DNA of 64,000 bases from a virus: the IMG/VR virus record IMGVR_UViG_3300042691_039794, positions 1 through 64,000 of that record; one strand, 5' to 3'. This document shows positions 49,346 through 57,472 of this stretch, piece after piece. How positions within the stretch are numbered: the first letter of the stretch is position 1; every line of letters begins with the position of its first letter. The notes beneath the pieces are model-generated. The model ran no database searches. It was not told the DNA's origin and saw nothing but the letters and a program-made list of their open reading frames with translations. Position numbers and translations under genes: made by a program.

Positions 49346-50170
49346 ATGAATAAAATTTTAGAAATTTTTAAACAGTTCAAAACTGAATTGGTGTGGATTT
49401 ATTTTTTCATGTTGATTACAGAATTATCAATTCTTGCAACACCACTCCTTCTTGGAAAAAGTATTGATGGATTGATAAACGGAAATTGGTATTGGTTAAT
49501 ATTTCTTGGGATTTCATACTTCATATCAAACTTTTTCAATTACAAAAGAATGGTATATGACACCAAAGTTTATACAAAAATTTACAATAGTATTGTTTTT
49601 AGATTTTTAAAAAAAAATAATGTTGATGTATCTACAAAAATTGCAAGAACCGACATGGCACACCAGATAGTTGGTGTTTTAGAGGGTTATGTTCATTATT
49701 ATATTGCAACAGTTGTAACAATTTTAGGATCAATAGGTTTCATTTATTCTGAAAATTGGAGAGTTGGATTACTTGTAACTTTAGGGTTTATTTTAATACT
49801 TCTTGCTGTTTTAGTTTTTTATAAAAAAATTAAACAAGCAATCAAAGTTAGAAACAATCAATACGAAAAAAAGGGTGAGGCGTTAGAAAAAGGTTATTTA
49901 GAGTCAATATCTTTTTTTAACAGAAGAGGAAAATTAGAAATTTTTGAATCCACACTACAGGGTAAAAATTGGTTTTTGATTGGATCAATTAAAAATTTAT
50001 TTTTATTTCTATCTATAATCCTTCTTGTTACAACAACGGAAAACATAACAATAGGAAGTGTGGTTACGGTTTACTCCTATGTTAATAATTTTATGATTTC
50101 ATTGTTATCAGTTCCTGTGGCTGTTGAAATGTTTTCGAGATTAAGTGATATATTAAAAAGAATAAATTAA
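49346..50170 (+). CDS. Orphan ABC-exporter transmembrane domain
   Basis: A 274-residue protein with about six membrane helices in the pattern of an ABC exporter transmembrane domain: ITELSILATPLLLGKSIDGL, then YFISNFFNYKRM, and the intracellular loop region RTDMAHQIVGVLEG. No ATP-binding domain is attached or adjacent. It resembles the stand-alone six-helix ABC membrane family (PF13748 type). It may pair with a host ATPase, or inhibit a host transporter as a decoy. Confidence 0.8.
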   Translation: MNKILEIFKQFKTELVWIYFFMLITELSILATPLLLGKSIDGLINGNWYWLIFLGISYFISNFFNYKRMVYDTKVYTKIYNSIVFRFLKKNNVDVSTKIARTDMAHQIVGVLEGYVHYYIATVVTILGSIGFIYSENWRVGLLVTLGFILILLAVLVFYKKIKQAIKVRNNQYEKKGEALEKGYLESISFFNRRGKLEIFESTLQGKNWFLIGSIKNLFLFLSIILLVTTTENITIGSVVTVYSYVNNFMISLLSVPVAVEMFSRLSDILKRIN

Positions 50171-50174
50171 AATT

Positions 50175-50411
50175 ATGAACAAACAAAATGATTGGAATGA
50201 TCCTGTATTATCAGATGGAGATTTCCCACAAGAAAACAAAACAAAATTCCAAGTAGGAGACAAAGCAATTAAAGTTAAAGGATATAAGTTCCCTTGTACT
50301 ATCGTATCAGTATTTCAAACCGTAGAAGGAAATGTCCGAGTAGTGGGTGAAATGGATGAATATGGACTTCTTCATATCTTTAACGAAGATCAATTAGAAA
50401 AACAAAATTAA
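50175..50411 (+). CDS. Hypothetical SH3-like protein (78 aa)
   Basis: FQVGDKAIKVKGYKFPCTIV and VVGEMDEYGLLHIFNEDQL form a small barrel-like pattern similar to other phage KOW-type proteins. Not assigned to a family. Confidence 0.65.
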   Translation: MNKQNDWNDPVLSDGDFPQENKTKFQVGDKAIKVKGYKFPCTIVSVFQTVEGNVRVVGEMDEYGLLHIFNEDQLEKQN

Positions 50412-50412
50412 A

Positions 50413-50706
50413 ATGAAAGAAAAAGAAATTAAAGAAGAAAAGATTCAAACAAAAAAAAGAATCTACAAACCAAAAAAAAGAATCATACATGAAGTTGATA
50501 TAAAAACATTGGAAACTTCAGATGATTTAGATGATATGTATTTGAGGTCAGGAGAAGTTTATCAAAAAGTTATTAAAAAACCTAAACAAGCCGGATCCTA
50601 CAAAATAGGAAAAAGTTTTCATGTTTTTTTTGACAAAAAACCTAAAGTAATTCATAGATTTTTCACAAAATTATTTTTAGGTTGGACTTGGCACAATCAA
50701 AAATAA
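50413..50706 (+). CDS. Hypothetical basic protein (97 aa)
   Basis: Very Lys-rich N-terminal half (EEKIQTKKRIYKPKKRIIHE), C-terminal GKSFHVFFDKKPKVIHRFF. Possibly nucleic-acid binding. It lies 1 bp after the previous stop and ends before the late-type promoter at 50738. Confidence 0.6.
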   Translation: MKEKEIKEEKIQTKKRIYKPKKRIIHEVDIKTLETSDDLDDMYLRSGEVYQKVIKKPKQAGSYKIGKSFHVFFDKKPKVIHRFFTKLFLGWTWHNQK

Positions 50707-50737
50707 TCTTTTTAAATTAGTTAAATCAATTTCATTC

Positions 50738-50751
50738 TATATTTATAAATA
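50738..50751 (+). promoter_or_regulatory. Late-type promoter candidate
   Basis: TATATTTATAAATA with an exact TATAAATA (50744-50751), 9 bp before the ATG of the endolysin-like gene at 50761. This is the best context for a late promoter. Confidence 0.6.
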
Positions 50752-50760
50752 AAAATAGAT

Positions 50761-51645
50761 ATGAAAGTTTTAAAATTAGGATCTAAAGGAAAAGAGGTTG
50801 AAGATCTTCAAAAATACTTAAAAATTAAAGTTGATGGTGATTTCGGACCTAAAACAGAAGAGTCAGTAAAAAAATTTCAAACTGCAAATAAATTAGTTGC
50901 TGATGGTATTGTTGGTGAAAAAACATGGAATGCCATGGGTTTTTATATTACCACTGAGTTATCTGAAACGATAATATCCACTGAAAAATTGATCATAGAT
51001 CAAAAATACATGGATAAAGATGAGTATTTGGCAGGACCAACAAAAAAAGAATATTTGTTTTTACACCATACCGCTGGAGGACACGACCCTTATTCTGTTA
51101 TTAAAATGTGGAATAACGACACTCGAGGAAGAGTAGGGACAGAATTTGTTATGGGAGGTCAGTCCGTGTTCAACGGCAATGACATATATGATGGGTCTCT
51201 TGTTCAATGTTTTCCTGAGGGTGCTTATGGTTGGCACTTAGGTGAAAATGGATCACAACACATGCATACTCACTCGGTTGGTATTGAAGTTTGTAATTTT
51301 GGACCAATTAAAAATGGTTTAACTTATACTGGTCAAAAGGCAAATCCACTTCAAATTGTGGAACTTAAACAACCATTTAGAGGATCAAAATTTTATCATA
51401 GATATTCTGATAAACAAATCAGTACACTCAAATCATTCATTTTATACATTGCAGAAAGAGATAGTATTGACGTAAGAAAAGGTTTGGTACAAGAGATTAA
51501 AAGTAAAGGTGCTGCAGGTTTCGAATTCAATTCTGACGCTTACTACGGGAAAATAAAAGGTATGTGGACACACACCAACACAAGAAAAGATAAATCAGAC
51601 ATGTTTCCTCAACAAGAACTCATCGACATGTTATTAAGTTTGTAA
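50761..51645 (+). CDS. Amidase (PGRP/Amidase_2) with peptidoglycan-binding domain
   Basis: A 294-residue cell-wall hydrolase. Residues 1-57 are a peptidoglycan-binding domain (GSKGKEVEDLQKYL, VDGDFGPKTEESVKKFQ, ADGIVGEKTWNAM). The amidase domain then has the zinc His pair in FLHHTAGG (His102/His103), GWHLGENGSQHM, THSVGIEVCNFG and a C-terminal WTHTNTRKDKSDMFP. It cuts the sugar-peptide bond of peptidoglycan. With no signal peptide it needs a holin or acts from the virion. Confidence 0.93.
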   Translation: MKVLKLGSKGKEVEDLQKYLKIKVDGDFGPKTEESVKKFQTANKLVADGIVGEKTWNAMGFYITTELSETIISTEKLIIDQKYMDKDEYLAGPTKKEYLFLHHTAGGHDPYSVIKMWNNDTRGRVGTEFVMGGQSVFNGNDIYDGSLVQCFPEGAYGWHLGENGSQHMHTHSVGIEVCNFGPIKNGLTYTGQKANPLQIVELKQPFRGSKFYHRYSDKQISTLKSFILYIAERDSIDVRKGLVQEIKSKGAAGFEFNSDAYYGKIKGMWTHTNTRKDKSDMFPQQELIDMLLSL

Positions 51646-51647
51646 AA

Positions 51648-52205
51648 ATGAAATTTTTGTTTTCTGAATCTCAAAGTGAATCTTTGATAAATTTATTTGA
51701 TAAAACTATACAAAAACATGGGTTACAAAAAGTTTTGTATAAGTACAAACTATCGATGAATGATGCGATCAGATTAATTGGTGATTTACCAATCAATAGA
51801 TTTACAAATGAAGATTTATATGAACTATGTGTTTATTTTGTAATCAGAGATAAAAAATATTGGAATGAAGGATTGAGTGATGGAGATTTTAGATTAACTT
51901 TTGAAGTGGATAGTTTTGTTGGTACAATAAACACTTTATTTGTTTCATTGTCATTAAAACAAACATTTGAATTGAATGGTATGGCAACTCCTTATTGGGA
52001 TGCATCAAGTGCATTACCAATTGATTTTGATTATTTTTCATATAAAATTGGATATGATATAACAGGTGACTTTTTTGAAAGAGTCGATTTGAAAAATAAA
52101 TTTCAAAATTTAGGTGAAGTTGTCCAATGGTTGTATAAAGATTATCCTTTTGTAGTTTTCGAAGAAAATTTGAAAGTTGTTAAAAAGATGATGGAAAATT
52201 TATAA
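51648..52205 (+). CDS. Hypothetical protein (185 aa)
   Basis: Unrecognised. The N-terminus (KFLFSESQSESLINLFDKTI) is reminiscent of the short targeting-like helices of other genes here but lacks a clear xE cleavage site. The rest is a mixed alpha/beta domain with many aromatic residues (YKIGYDITGDFFERVD). It is 2 bp after the amidase, so co-expressed late. Confidence 0.68.
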   Translation: MKFLFSESQSESLINLFDKTIQKHGLQKVLYKYKLSMNDAIRLIGDLPINRFTNEDLYELCVYFVIRDKKYWNEGLSDGDFRLTFEVDSFVGTINTLFVSLSLKQTFELNGMATPYWDASSALPIDFDYFSYKIGYDITGDFFERVDLKNKFQNLGEVVQWLYKDYPFVVFEENLKVVKKMMENL

Positions 52206-52262
52206 TTTCACCCATCAGGGGAAAAGATCCCCAACTTGGTCACACCAATAATATTTAAATTT
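52206..52262 (+). other. Short hairpin-bearing leader
   Basis: GGGG-aaaagat-CCCC and TTGGT-cac-ACCAA form two adjacent small hairpins between two genes, followed by ATATTTAAAT near the next ATG. They may stabilise or separate the transcripts. They are not terminator-like, since no T run follows. Confidence 0.4.
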
Positions 52263-52267
52263 TTGAA

Positions 52268-52450
52268 ATGGAAAATGTTGACATTCTAAAAGAAGTAAAA
52301 CCACTTCTTGATGAACTTAAAAGAATCCAAGGAAAAGAATCCGAAGAATTGGTCCTACGTTTGGAAGATAAACTTGAAAAAAAAGAAGAACAACTCCAAC
52401 TTAAAAACGATCAAATGAAATTGGAGATTCATAGATTATCAGGATTATGA
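52268..52450 (+). CDS. Small coiled-coil protein (60 aa)
   Basis: An unbroken charged helix (VDILKEVKPLLDELKRIQGK to the end). ATGA overlap with the next small membrane ORF suggests a matched pair. Function unknown. Confidence 0.6.
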   Translation: MENVDILKEVKPLLDELKRIQGKESEELVLRLEDKLEKKEEQLQLKNDQMKLEIHRLSGL

Positions 52451-52542
52451 TTACAATTATTTTAGCAATTACACTCGGATCATTATTTTCTATTGGACTT
52501 ATTAAAATAACAGAAAAGTATAAAAATAGAAATAAAAAATAA
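52447..52542 (+). CDS. Tiny membrane protein (31 aa)
   Basis: MITIILAITLGSLFSIGLIK then a basic tail (KYKNRNKK). A single membrane helix with positive cytoplasmic end. It lies between wall-hydrolase genes, so a holin-like or anti-holin part is imaginable but unsupported. Confidence 0.5.
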   Translation: MITIILAITLGSLFSIGLIKITEKYKNRNKK

Positions 52543-52552
52543 AATAGTTAAT

Positions 52553-52576
52553 CCCCACTCAAAAGGTGGGGTTTTC
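52553..52576. terminator. Terminator between convergent units
   Basis: CCCCAC (52553-52558) with GTGGGG (52566-52571), then TTTT. Located between the plus-strand small genes and the minus-strand GH19 gene that ends at 52581. Confidence 0.75.
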
Positions 52577-52580
52577 TGTT

Positions 52581-53417
52581 TTACTTAAGTAAGTTATAAT
52601 ATTCTTTAAAGTGTTTGATACGATCAGGTAAACCAATTGTTCCACCATTCACTCTTTTTGTTACTGAAGTAACTGTTGCATCATCAGCACCTTTATCGCA
52701 AATCGCCCAAAGTTTATTTGAATCAAAGAAGAAAGCTGCAGACGCTAAAGGATATTTGGTTGCAACCAAGTCAGGATTCGCAACACAATCTTCACCAATA
52801 AATTTTGTAAAGTTTGTATAGTTTGCCTTTCCTGTTAATTGGATATAACCTCTACCTCTAAATTTAAATCCTTCTTTAGATGCTTCATCTCCATTACCCA
52901 TTCTTGATGCGTAAACACGAGCGGCAATCTTTTCAGGTTGACGAGCGTAAGATTCATTTAAGTTACCAGGAAAATACTTTCCGAAGATCTTCTTCAAACC
53001 ATCCGCAGAGTAATTCAAGTTTTCACTTACTGCCTTGAAATTACCTGACTCATGACCACATTGTGCCAAGAAGTGAGCTAATCTCAAATTATTTGTAATA
53101 TTGAATTTCTTTGCAGTTTCAGGAATCTGAGCAAGAACCGCATCAGGAATATGACCCTTTAACTTCTCAATATTTAATGGACCTCCTGATGGGATAACCA
53201 CATCCTCTTTAATAACTTCTGTGGTAGGTTTTGACTCACCAAATAGTTTAGCCCATGTTGCATCACCAACGATACCATCATCTTTTAAACCATTCGCTTT
53301 TTGCCAAGCTTTAACCGCAGCTTCTGTTTTTGGTCCGAATTTACCTATGGCTTCTACACCTAATTTTTCTTGGAGTTTTTTTACATCAGCTCCTTCTGAT
53401 CCGACTTTTAATATCAT
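52581..53417 (-). CDS. GH19 endolysin with peptidoglycan-binding domain
   Basis: A 278-residue muramidase/chitinase-fold enzyme on the minus strand. Start at 53417 gives MILKVGSEGADVKKLQEKLG, a peptidoglycan-binding domain (residues 1-53). From about residue 80 the GH19 domain has LAHFLAQCGHESGNF with the catalytic Glu, YASRMGNGDE and FRGRGYIQLTGKANY. It cleaves glycan strands. Unlike its neighbours it is transcribed leftward, with codon choice slightly richer in G/C. Confidence 0.93.
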   Translation of the reverse strand: MILKVGSEGADVKKLQEKLGVEAIGKFGPKTEAAVKAWQKANGLKDDGIVGDATWAKLFGESKPTTEVIKEDVVIPSGGPLNIEKLKGHIPDAVLAQIPETAKKFNITNNLRLAHFLAQCGHESGNFKAVSENLNYSADGLKKIFGKYFPGNLNESYARQPEKIAARVYASRMGNGDEASKEGFKFRGRGYIQLTGKANYTNFTKFIGEDCVANPDLVATKYPLASAAFFFDSNKLWAICDKGADDATVTSVTKRVNGGTIGLPDRIKHFKEYYNLLK

Positions 53418-53526
53418 AATGTTAGATTTTCCTATAAATAGTAAATTCATTAACAAAGTAAAGTTTTTCTTATAAAAAAATGATCAGTTCGTGGTTTTTA
53501 AGATACTTATTAGTAAATGAAAAAAT

Positions 53527-54126
53527 ATGGGATACACAAGAGAACAGGTCGAGGCTGCCGTTAAAGCCAAAGGTTATGTTTATTTCGAAGACGCCTCAAA
53601 CAAGGGTTACGACATAAACATTATAGGTATAAGAAACGCGGCTACCGGTCAAAAGGTAACAAACGCGTTTGATGACTTATTAACGATAAGTTACAAAGAT
53701 GAAACAGGAGCGTGGAAATACCACGAATGGCCAGCAACCACAGATCCTGGTAAAAAAGGTGTGTTGGAATATCACAACTCTGCCGGTGTTGCAAGACTTG
53801 TTGAAGGTCAGTACAGAGGTTCACACTCTATTGGTCTTCACCAAGGTAAATACGAAGCTTTAAGACAGGCAAAAAATGTTAAAGTTTATCGTGACCCAAA
53901 TCGTGATTTAACTTATGATGAAACAAAAATTGCTGAAGGAGTTTTTGGTATTAACATTCACAAGGCAGGTGCCGATTCAACTTATGTTGAGAATTGGAGT
54001 GAGGGATGTCAGGTGTTTAAGAAGTCGGCGGATTTTGAATCTTTTATGAAGATCTGTAGATTGGCTCGAGACAAACACGGAAACTCTTTCACATATACTC
54101 TTATTGAGAGTTCAGACATAAAATAA
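53527..54126 (+). CDS. L,D-transpeptidase/YkuD-like candidate
   Basis: A 199-residue protein. Near the C-terminus, GINIHKAG (His145), a 13-residue gap and WSEGCQVF (Cys161) resemble the YkuD-type catalytic signature H-x(14-17)-(S/T)-x-G-C. Other strands (TISYKDETGAWKYHEWPATT; GVARLVEGQYRGS) fit a beta-rich enzyme. No signal peptide is seen. It may act on cell-wall peptide cross-links as part of the neighbouring wall-enzyme group, or be a virion protein. The assignment rests on one motif. Confidence 0.6.
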   Translation: MGYTREQVEAAVKAKGYVYFEDASNKGYDINIIGIRNAATGQKVTNAFDDLLTISYKDETGAWKYHEWPATTDPGKKGVLEYHNSAGVARLVEGQYRGSHSIGLHQGKYEALRQAKNVKVYRDPNRDLTYDETKIAEGVFGINIHKAGADSTYVENWSEGCQVFKKSADFESFMKICRLARDKHGNSFTYTLIESSDIK

Positions 54127-54150
54127 AACTAAACTTTAAGAACTACGAAA

Positions 54151-56058
54151 ATGAAACAACTAAAAAGCCTGTTGATCGGGCTTTTGCTATTCTTACCATT
54201 TATTGGTAAGGCACAGGTACCTGCAGCACCATCAAATGGTCTATGGGGAATTATCGCAGCCCAATATCAAGTTGGGACAACAGCACAAGGCACAACAGAT
54301 GCGAAGATCACACTTCAAAATACTACCCTAACAAAATTTGCGGGTACTCAATTTAGAGTGTTCTACGATAATGTAGCGTTTACAAATGCAACGGTATCTT
54401 TAATTGGATCACCAACAAACTTAGACCTTCAGTATATTACAAATACGGCAAATGGTTACATTACCATTACACTTGTTTACACAGGTCCAAGTGCGACTTA
54501 CACAATACCAAATGGTGAAAGATTTTTAATTACTTTCACTCATGCGGCGGCGGCAACATTTAATAACTTGGCGTCGATCAGTAACTTAACTTGGTCAGGA
54601 CCTCAAACCTTTACACCGTATGCCGCAAAACAAGATGGTATGGATACTACGTTAAGTGTTCATAACTATGGTGGTGTTTTCACTCCTGTTAACTTCGCTT
54701 ATCACGGAACATTCACAAACGTTACTGGATCTGCGGCTAAGTATTTAAACTTGGCTTTACAGAGAAGACCGTTTGGTGGGAACACATGGACACAACACTC
54801 AACTTATGTTACTGATATCAACGGGGACTTTAGTATTTCAGTTCCTTTAGATACAACATATTGGGATGTTAGATTGGCAATCCAAGGAGACACAATGGGT
54901 GTTGGTAATATTATCTCATCAACAGATGCTCAGTTAATAAATCAGTGGGTTTTAGGAAACGGAACTATGACTGGATTTAATTACTACTCTGCGGATGTTA
55001 ACGGATCTAATAACATAACCGTATCTGATGTATGGGGTGTGTTTGGTAGAATCTCAGGAAGATTTAACTCATGGCCAAACAACACAAAAGATGTTAAATT
55101 CTTTACAGCATCTGAATACACAACAATCAATGGATCAGCAACTAACTACACATCAACTATTGCAGGTGTAACAAACTTTACATTTGATATCCTACCGGGT
55201 CAACCTGACTCAGTTGTATATTATGTATTGGTTCCTGGTGATGCTAACGGTACAGGTTATAACATGGCTCGTGTTACTCCTATCGAAGTATTGGTTGGAC
55301 CAATACCAGGTTTGGAATCACAAATCTATAATGTGATCGATACTAAAGTTGAGTATGACTTCCCTACAACAACTATAGAAGTTAATGTTCCTCATATTTC
55401 GGTTGAATCTGGAAACTTGGTAAACCTTCCTGTGAAAGTATTCACAAACGGAGAGGAGTTATCAGCACTTCAATTCGGTTTGAAATATGATACAGACCTT
55501 TTAGAATTTAAAGGAATCATTTCTTCATCAAATGCAATGGAGTGGATCACATATGTGAATCCAAATGACGGACAAATAGATTGGGGTGGGTTTGATCAAA
55601 CAAACAACGAACAAACTTTAAAAGATGGTGATGAGGTTGTTACATTACAGTTTATTGCAAAACAACCACAAACACTTTGGGAAGATAGTCCATTGTATAC
55701 TTCATTGAAGTTTGCAGGTACGAAAGACTCAAAGGATTTAACAATAACACCAACTAACGGAATCCTACAAGTATTAAAAAGTAACATGGGAGATGTTAAC
55801 GGAAACACAATACAAGTTAATCCTAATCCTGTTGTAGATGAAGTTACAATCACCTTCAAAGTTGAAGAAACAACAATCGCAAACCTTTCAGTTTATGATG
55901 TGGTTGGAAGAAAGTTGATCACAATTTTAGATGGGCAGTTACCAAATGGTGAATATACCTATAATGAAAGTTTAGGTACATTAAAACCAGGACTTTATGT
56001 GGTAACATTAACTATGGAAAATGGAGGAACAAAAGTTTCCAAAATTGTAAAACAATAA
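54151..56058 (+). CDS. T9SS cargo protein with cohesin-like and dockerin-like domains
   Basis: A 635-residue exported protein. Signal peptide residues 1-22 (LLLFLPFIGKAQ). Then a beta-sandwich at about 23-170, a module at about 175-390 with a dockerin-like calcium loop (ADVNGSNNITVSD, about 283-295), a cohesin-like domain at about 412-545 (ISVESGNLVNLPVKVF, LQFGLKYDTDLLEFKG), and a C-terminal type A T9SS sorting domain from about 556 (VNPNPVVDEVTITF to LKPGLYVVTLTM and the final Lys-rich end). T9SS is the Bacteroidetes outer-membrane secretion route, so the protein should be displayed or released at the host surface. A phage-encoded T9SS substrate is unusual. Confidence 0.88.
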   Translation: MKQLKSLLIGLLLFLPFIGKAQVPAAPSNGLWGIIAAQYQVGTTAQGTTDAKITLQNTTLTKFAGTQFRVFYDNVAFTNATVSLIGSPTNLDLQYITNTANGYITITLVYTGPSATYTIPNGERFLITFTHAAAATFNNLASISNLTWSGPQTFTPYAAKQDGMDTTLSVHNYGGVFTPVNFAYHGTFTNVTGSAAKYLNLALQRRPFGGNTWTQHSTYVTDINGDFSISVPLDTTYWDVRLAIQGDTMGVGNIISSTDAQLINQWVLGNGTMTGFNYYSADVNGSNNITVSDVWGVFGRISGRFNSWPNNTKDVKFFTASEYTTINGSATNYTSTIAGVTNFTFDILPGQPDSVVYYVLVPGDANGTGYNMARVTPIEVLVGPIPGLESQIYNVIDTKVEYDFPTTTIEVNVPHISVESGNLVNLPVKVFTNGEELSALQFGLKYDTDLLEFKGIISSSNAMEWITYVNPNDGQIDWGGFDQTNNEQTLKDGDEVVTLQFIAKQPQTLWEDSPLYTSLKFAGTKDSKDLTITPTNGILQVLKSNMGDVNGNTIQVNPNPVVDEVTITFKVEETTIANLSVYDVVGRKLITILDGQLPNGEYTYNESLGTLKPGLYVVTLTMENGGTKVSKIVKQ

Positions 56059-56081
56059 ACCCTAAATAAACAAAAACAAAA

Positions 56082-56426
56082 ATGTCAGAAGAACAAGAAA
56101 CACAAGAGACTAATGACGGGACATGGTCAGGTCTTAAAAAAACAATCATCGGAACTTTAACAACAGTTATAGCCGGTGGTGGTATTTGGTTAAGTACAAT
56201 TTTATTTGGTGGTAGTAGTGAAGAACCGAAAGAGGAAACAAAAACAGAACAGTCTGGAGGTCAAGCACCAATCACAATAAATGTACAACAAAACCAAGAA
56301 AATAAACAAAAAACAGAGAACAACAATGGGGGTGGTGTAGTTCGTGAGAGAATCATCGAAAGACCTGCACAACAACCAGCGGCACAACCTGAGAAACCTA
56401 AAAAAGTAGAAGAGGAATCTTGGTAA
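56082..56426 (+). CDS. Membrane-anchored disordered protein (114 aa)
   Basis: An acidic N-terminus (MSEEQETQETNDG), one membrane helix at about residues 21-45 (TIIGTLTTVIAGGGIWLSTIL), then a Gln/Asn/Glu-rich tail with RERIIERPAQQPAAQPEKP. It could be a small spanin- or Tol-like linker. It sits between the T9SS cargo and a possible holin. Confidence 0.65.
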   Translation: MSEEQETQETNDGTWSGLKKTIIGTLTTVIAGGGIWLSTILFGGSSEEPKEETKTEQSGGQAPITINVQQNQENKQKTENNNGGGVVRERIIERPAQQPAAQPEKPKKVEEESW

Positions 56427-56453
56427 TAAATAAACAATAAATAAAAACAAAAA

Positions 56454-56738
56454 ATGGGACACAAGAAAACAAAAAAATCATTCTTAGTAAGAATGTTCAT
56501 GGATCATAACGATATCAACGAAAAATCAATAGTTGGTTTTGGTTCATTTTTAATGATGGTTATCTGTCTTGGTGTAGACATCTGGACAGGATTTCACGGA
56601 CAAAAAATGCCAATCAATCAATTTATCTATGATGGATTTTTATGGATCACTTTAGGTTCATTTGGAATTGCATCAGTTGATAAGTATTTTGCTGGTAAGA
56701 ATCCAACTAACGAGGAAGAGGAAGAAGTAGAAGGGTAA
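56454..56738 (+). CDS. Two-helix membrane protein, holin-like candidate
   Basis: A 94-residue protein with a basic N-terminus (GHKKTKKSFLVRMFMD), two membrane helices (VGFGSFLMMVICLGVDIW and FLWITLGSFGIASVD) and an acidic tail. Such N-basic/C-acidic two-helix proteins are typical of holins. I recall similar FLxRMFMD proteins in Bacteroidetes phages. It is directly upstream of the CsgG-like gene. Confidence 0.62.
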   Translation: MGHKKTKKSFLVRMFMDHNDINEKSIVGFGSFLMMVICLGVDIWTGFHGQKMPINQFIYDGFLWITLGSFGIASVDKYFAGKNPTNEEEEEVEG

Positions 56739-57472
56739 TGAAAAGAATACTTTACATATTACCATTTCTAATGATCGGATGTAAAACTGTAGCTCAGCCC
56801 CCTCAAGGAGGGGGTATTGGCTCTGTTAAAACAGAACAATATGTTGCAGATTTTGAAAAGAAACAATCAATAGACTCGGTTGCTGATTACGATGGATCTA
56901 TTCAGGTTCCTATCCAATTATTAAAGATTGGAATTAACGAAGAACTTTATGAATTATATCCTGAGTTAAAAGATAAAAGAGTAGGTCTTGGTGTTACAAA
57001 TATTGTAATTGAATATTTGGAATATACCAACAGATTTATTTTCACCGAAGAAAAGGAAGATATCAAACAAAGAATGATTGCTCAAGACAAGGCATCAGAC
57101 AAAGGTATATCTTCAAATAAAATAGAAGTAAAAGGTAATGTTGTTTTGGCTAAGTACTTCGTTTATATTGAGGTATATGATTTTTCAGTATCAGAAGACG
57201 AGATTGTAAAAGTTAATGGACAACAAACCGTAAATCAAACTACAAGATTAGGTCTTCAGATCAAATTTGTAGATGCTGAAACAAGTCAGGTGATTGTAGG
57301 ATCAGGACTTGGAGAAGCGGTAACAATTAAAACAACATCAATCTTGGGTGATATCTCAGATGATGTTAAATTCAACCAATCAACTGTAGGTATATCTACA
57401 AAAAAAGCTTTAGAAACAGCCTCATCAAGAGTTGTGACTAGACTTATATCAAAAGGTGTATTTCCGAAGTGA
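56738..57472 (+). CDS. CsgG-like outer-membrane lipoprotein
   Basis: A 244-residue lipoprotein (lipobox LMIGC, Cys15) with a CsgG domain. VGLGVTNIVIEYLEYTNRFI, LAKYFVYIEVYDFSV, RLGLQIKFVDAETSQVIVGSGLG and VGISTKKALETA follow the family. CsgG forms an outer-membrane secretion pore for curli subunits in bacteria. CsgG genes are known from marine T4-like phages, where a lysis or secretion role has been suggested. Here it precedes two barrels and a C-type lectin rather than curlin genes. Confidence 0.87.
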   Translation: MKRILYILPFLMIGCKTVAQPPQGGGIGSVKTEQYVADFEKKQSIDSVADYDGSIQVPIQLLKIGINEELYELYPELKDKRVGLGVTNIVIEYLEYTNRFIFTEEKEDIKQRMIAQDKASDKGISSNKIEVKGNVVLAKYFVYIEVYDFSVSEDEIVKVNGQQTVNQTTRLGLQIKFVDAETSQVIVGSGLGEAVTIKTTSILGDISDDVKFNQSTVGISTKKALETASSRVVTRLISKGVFPK

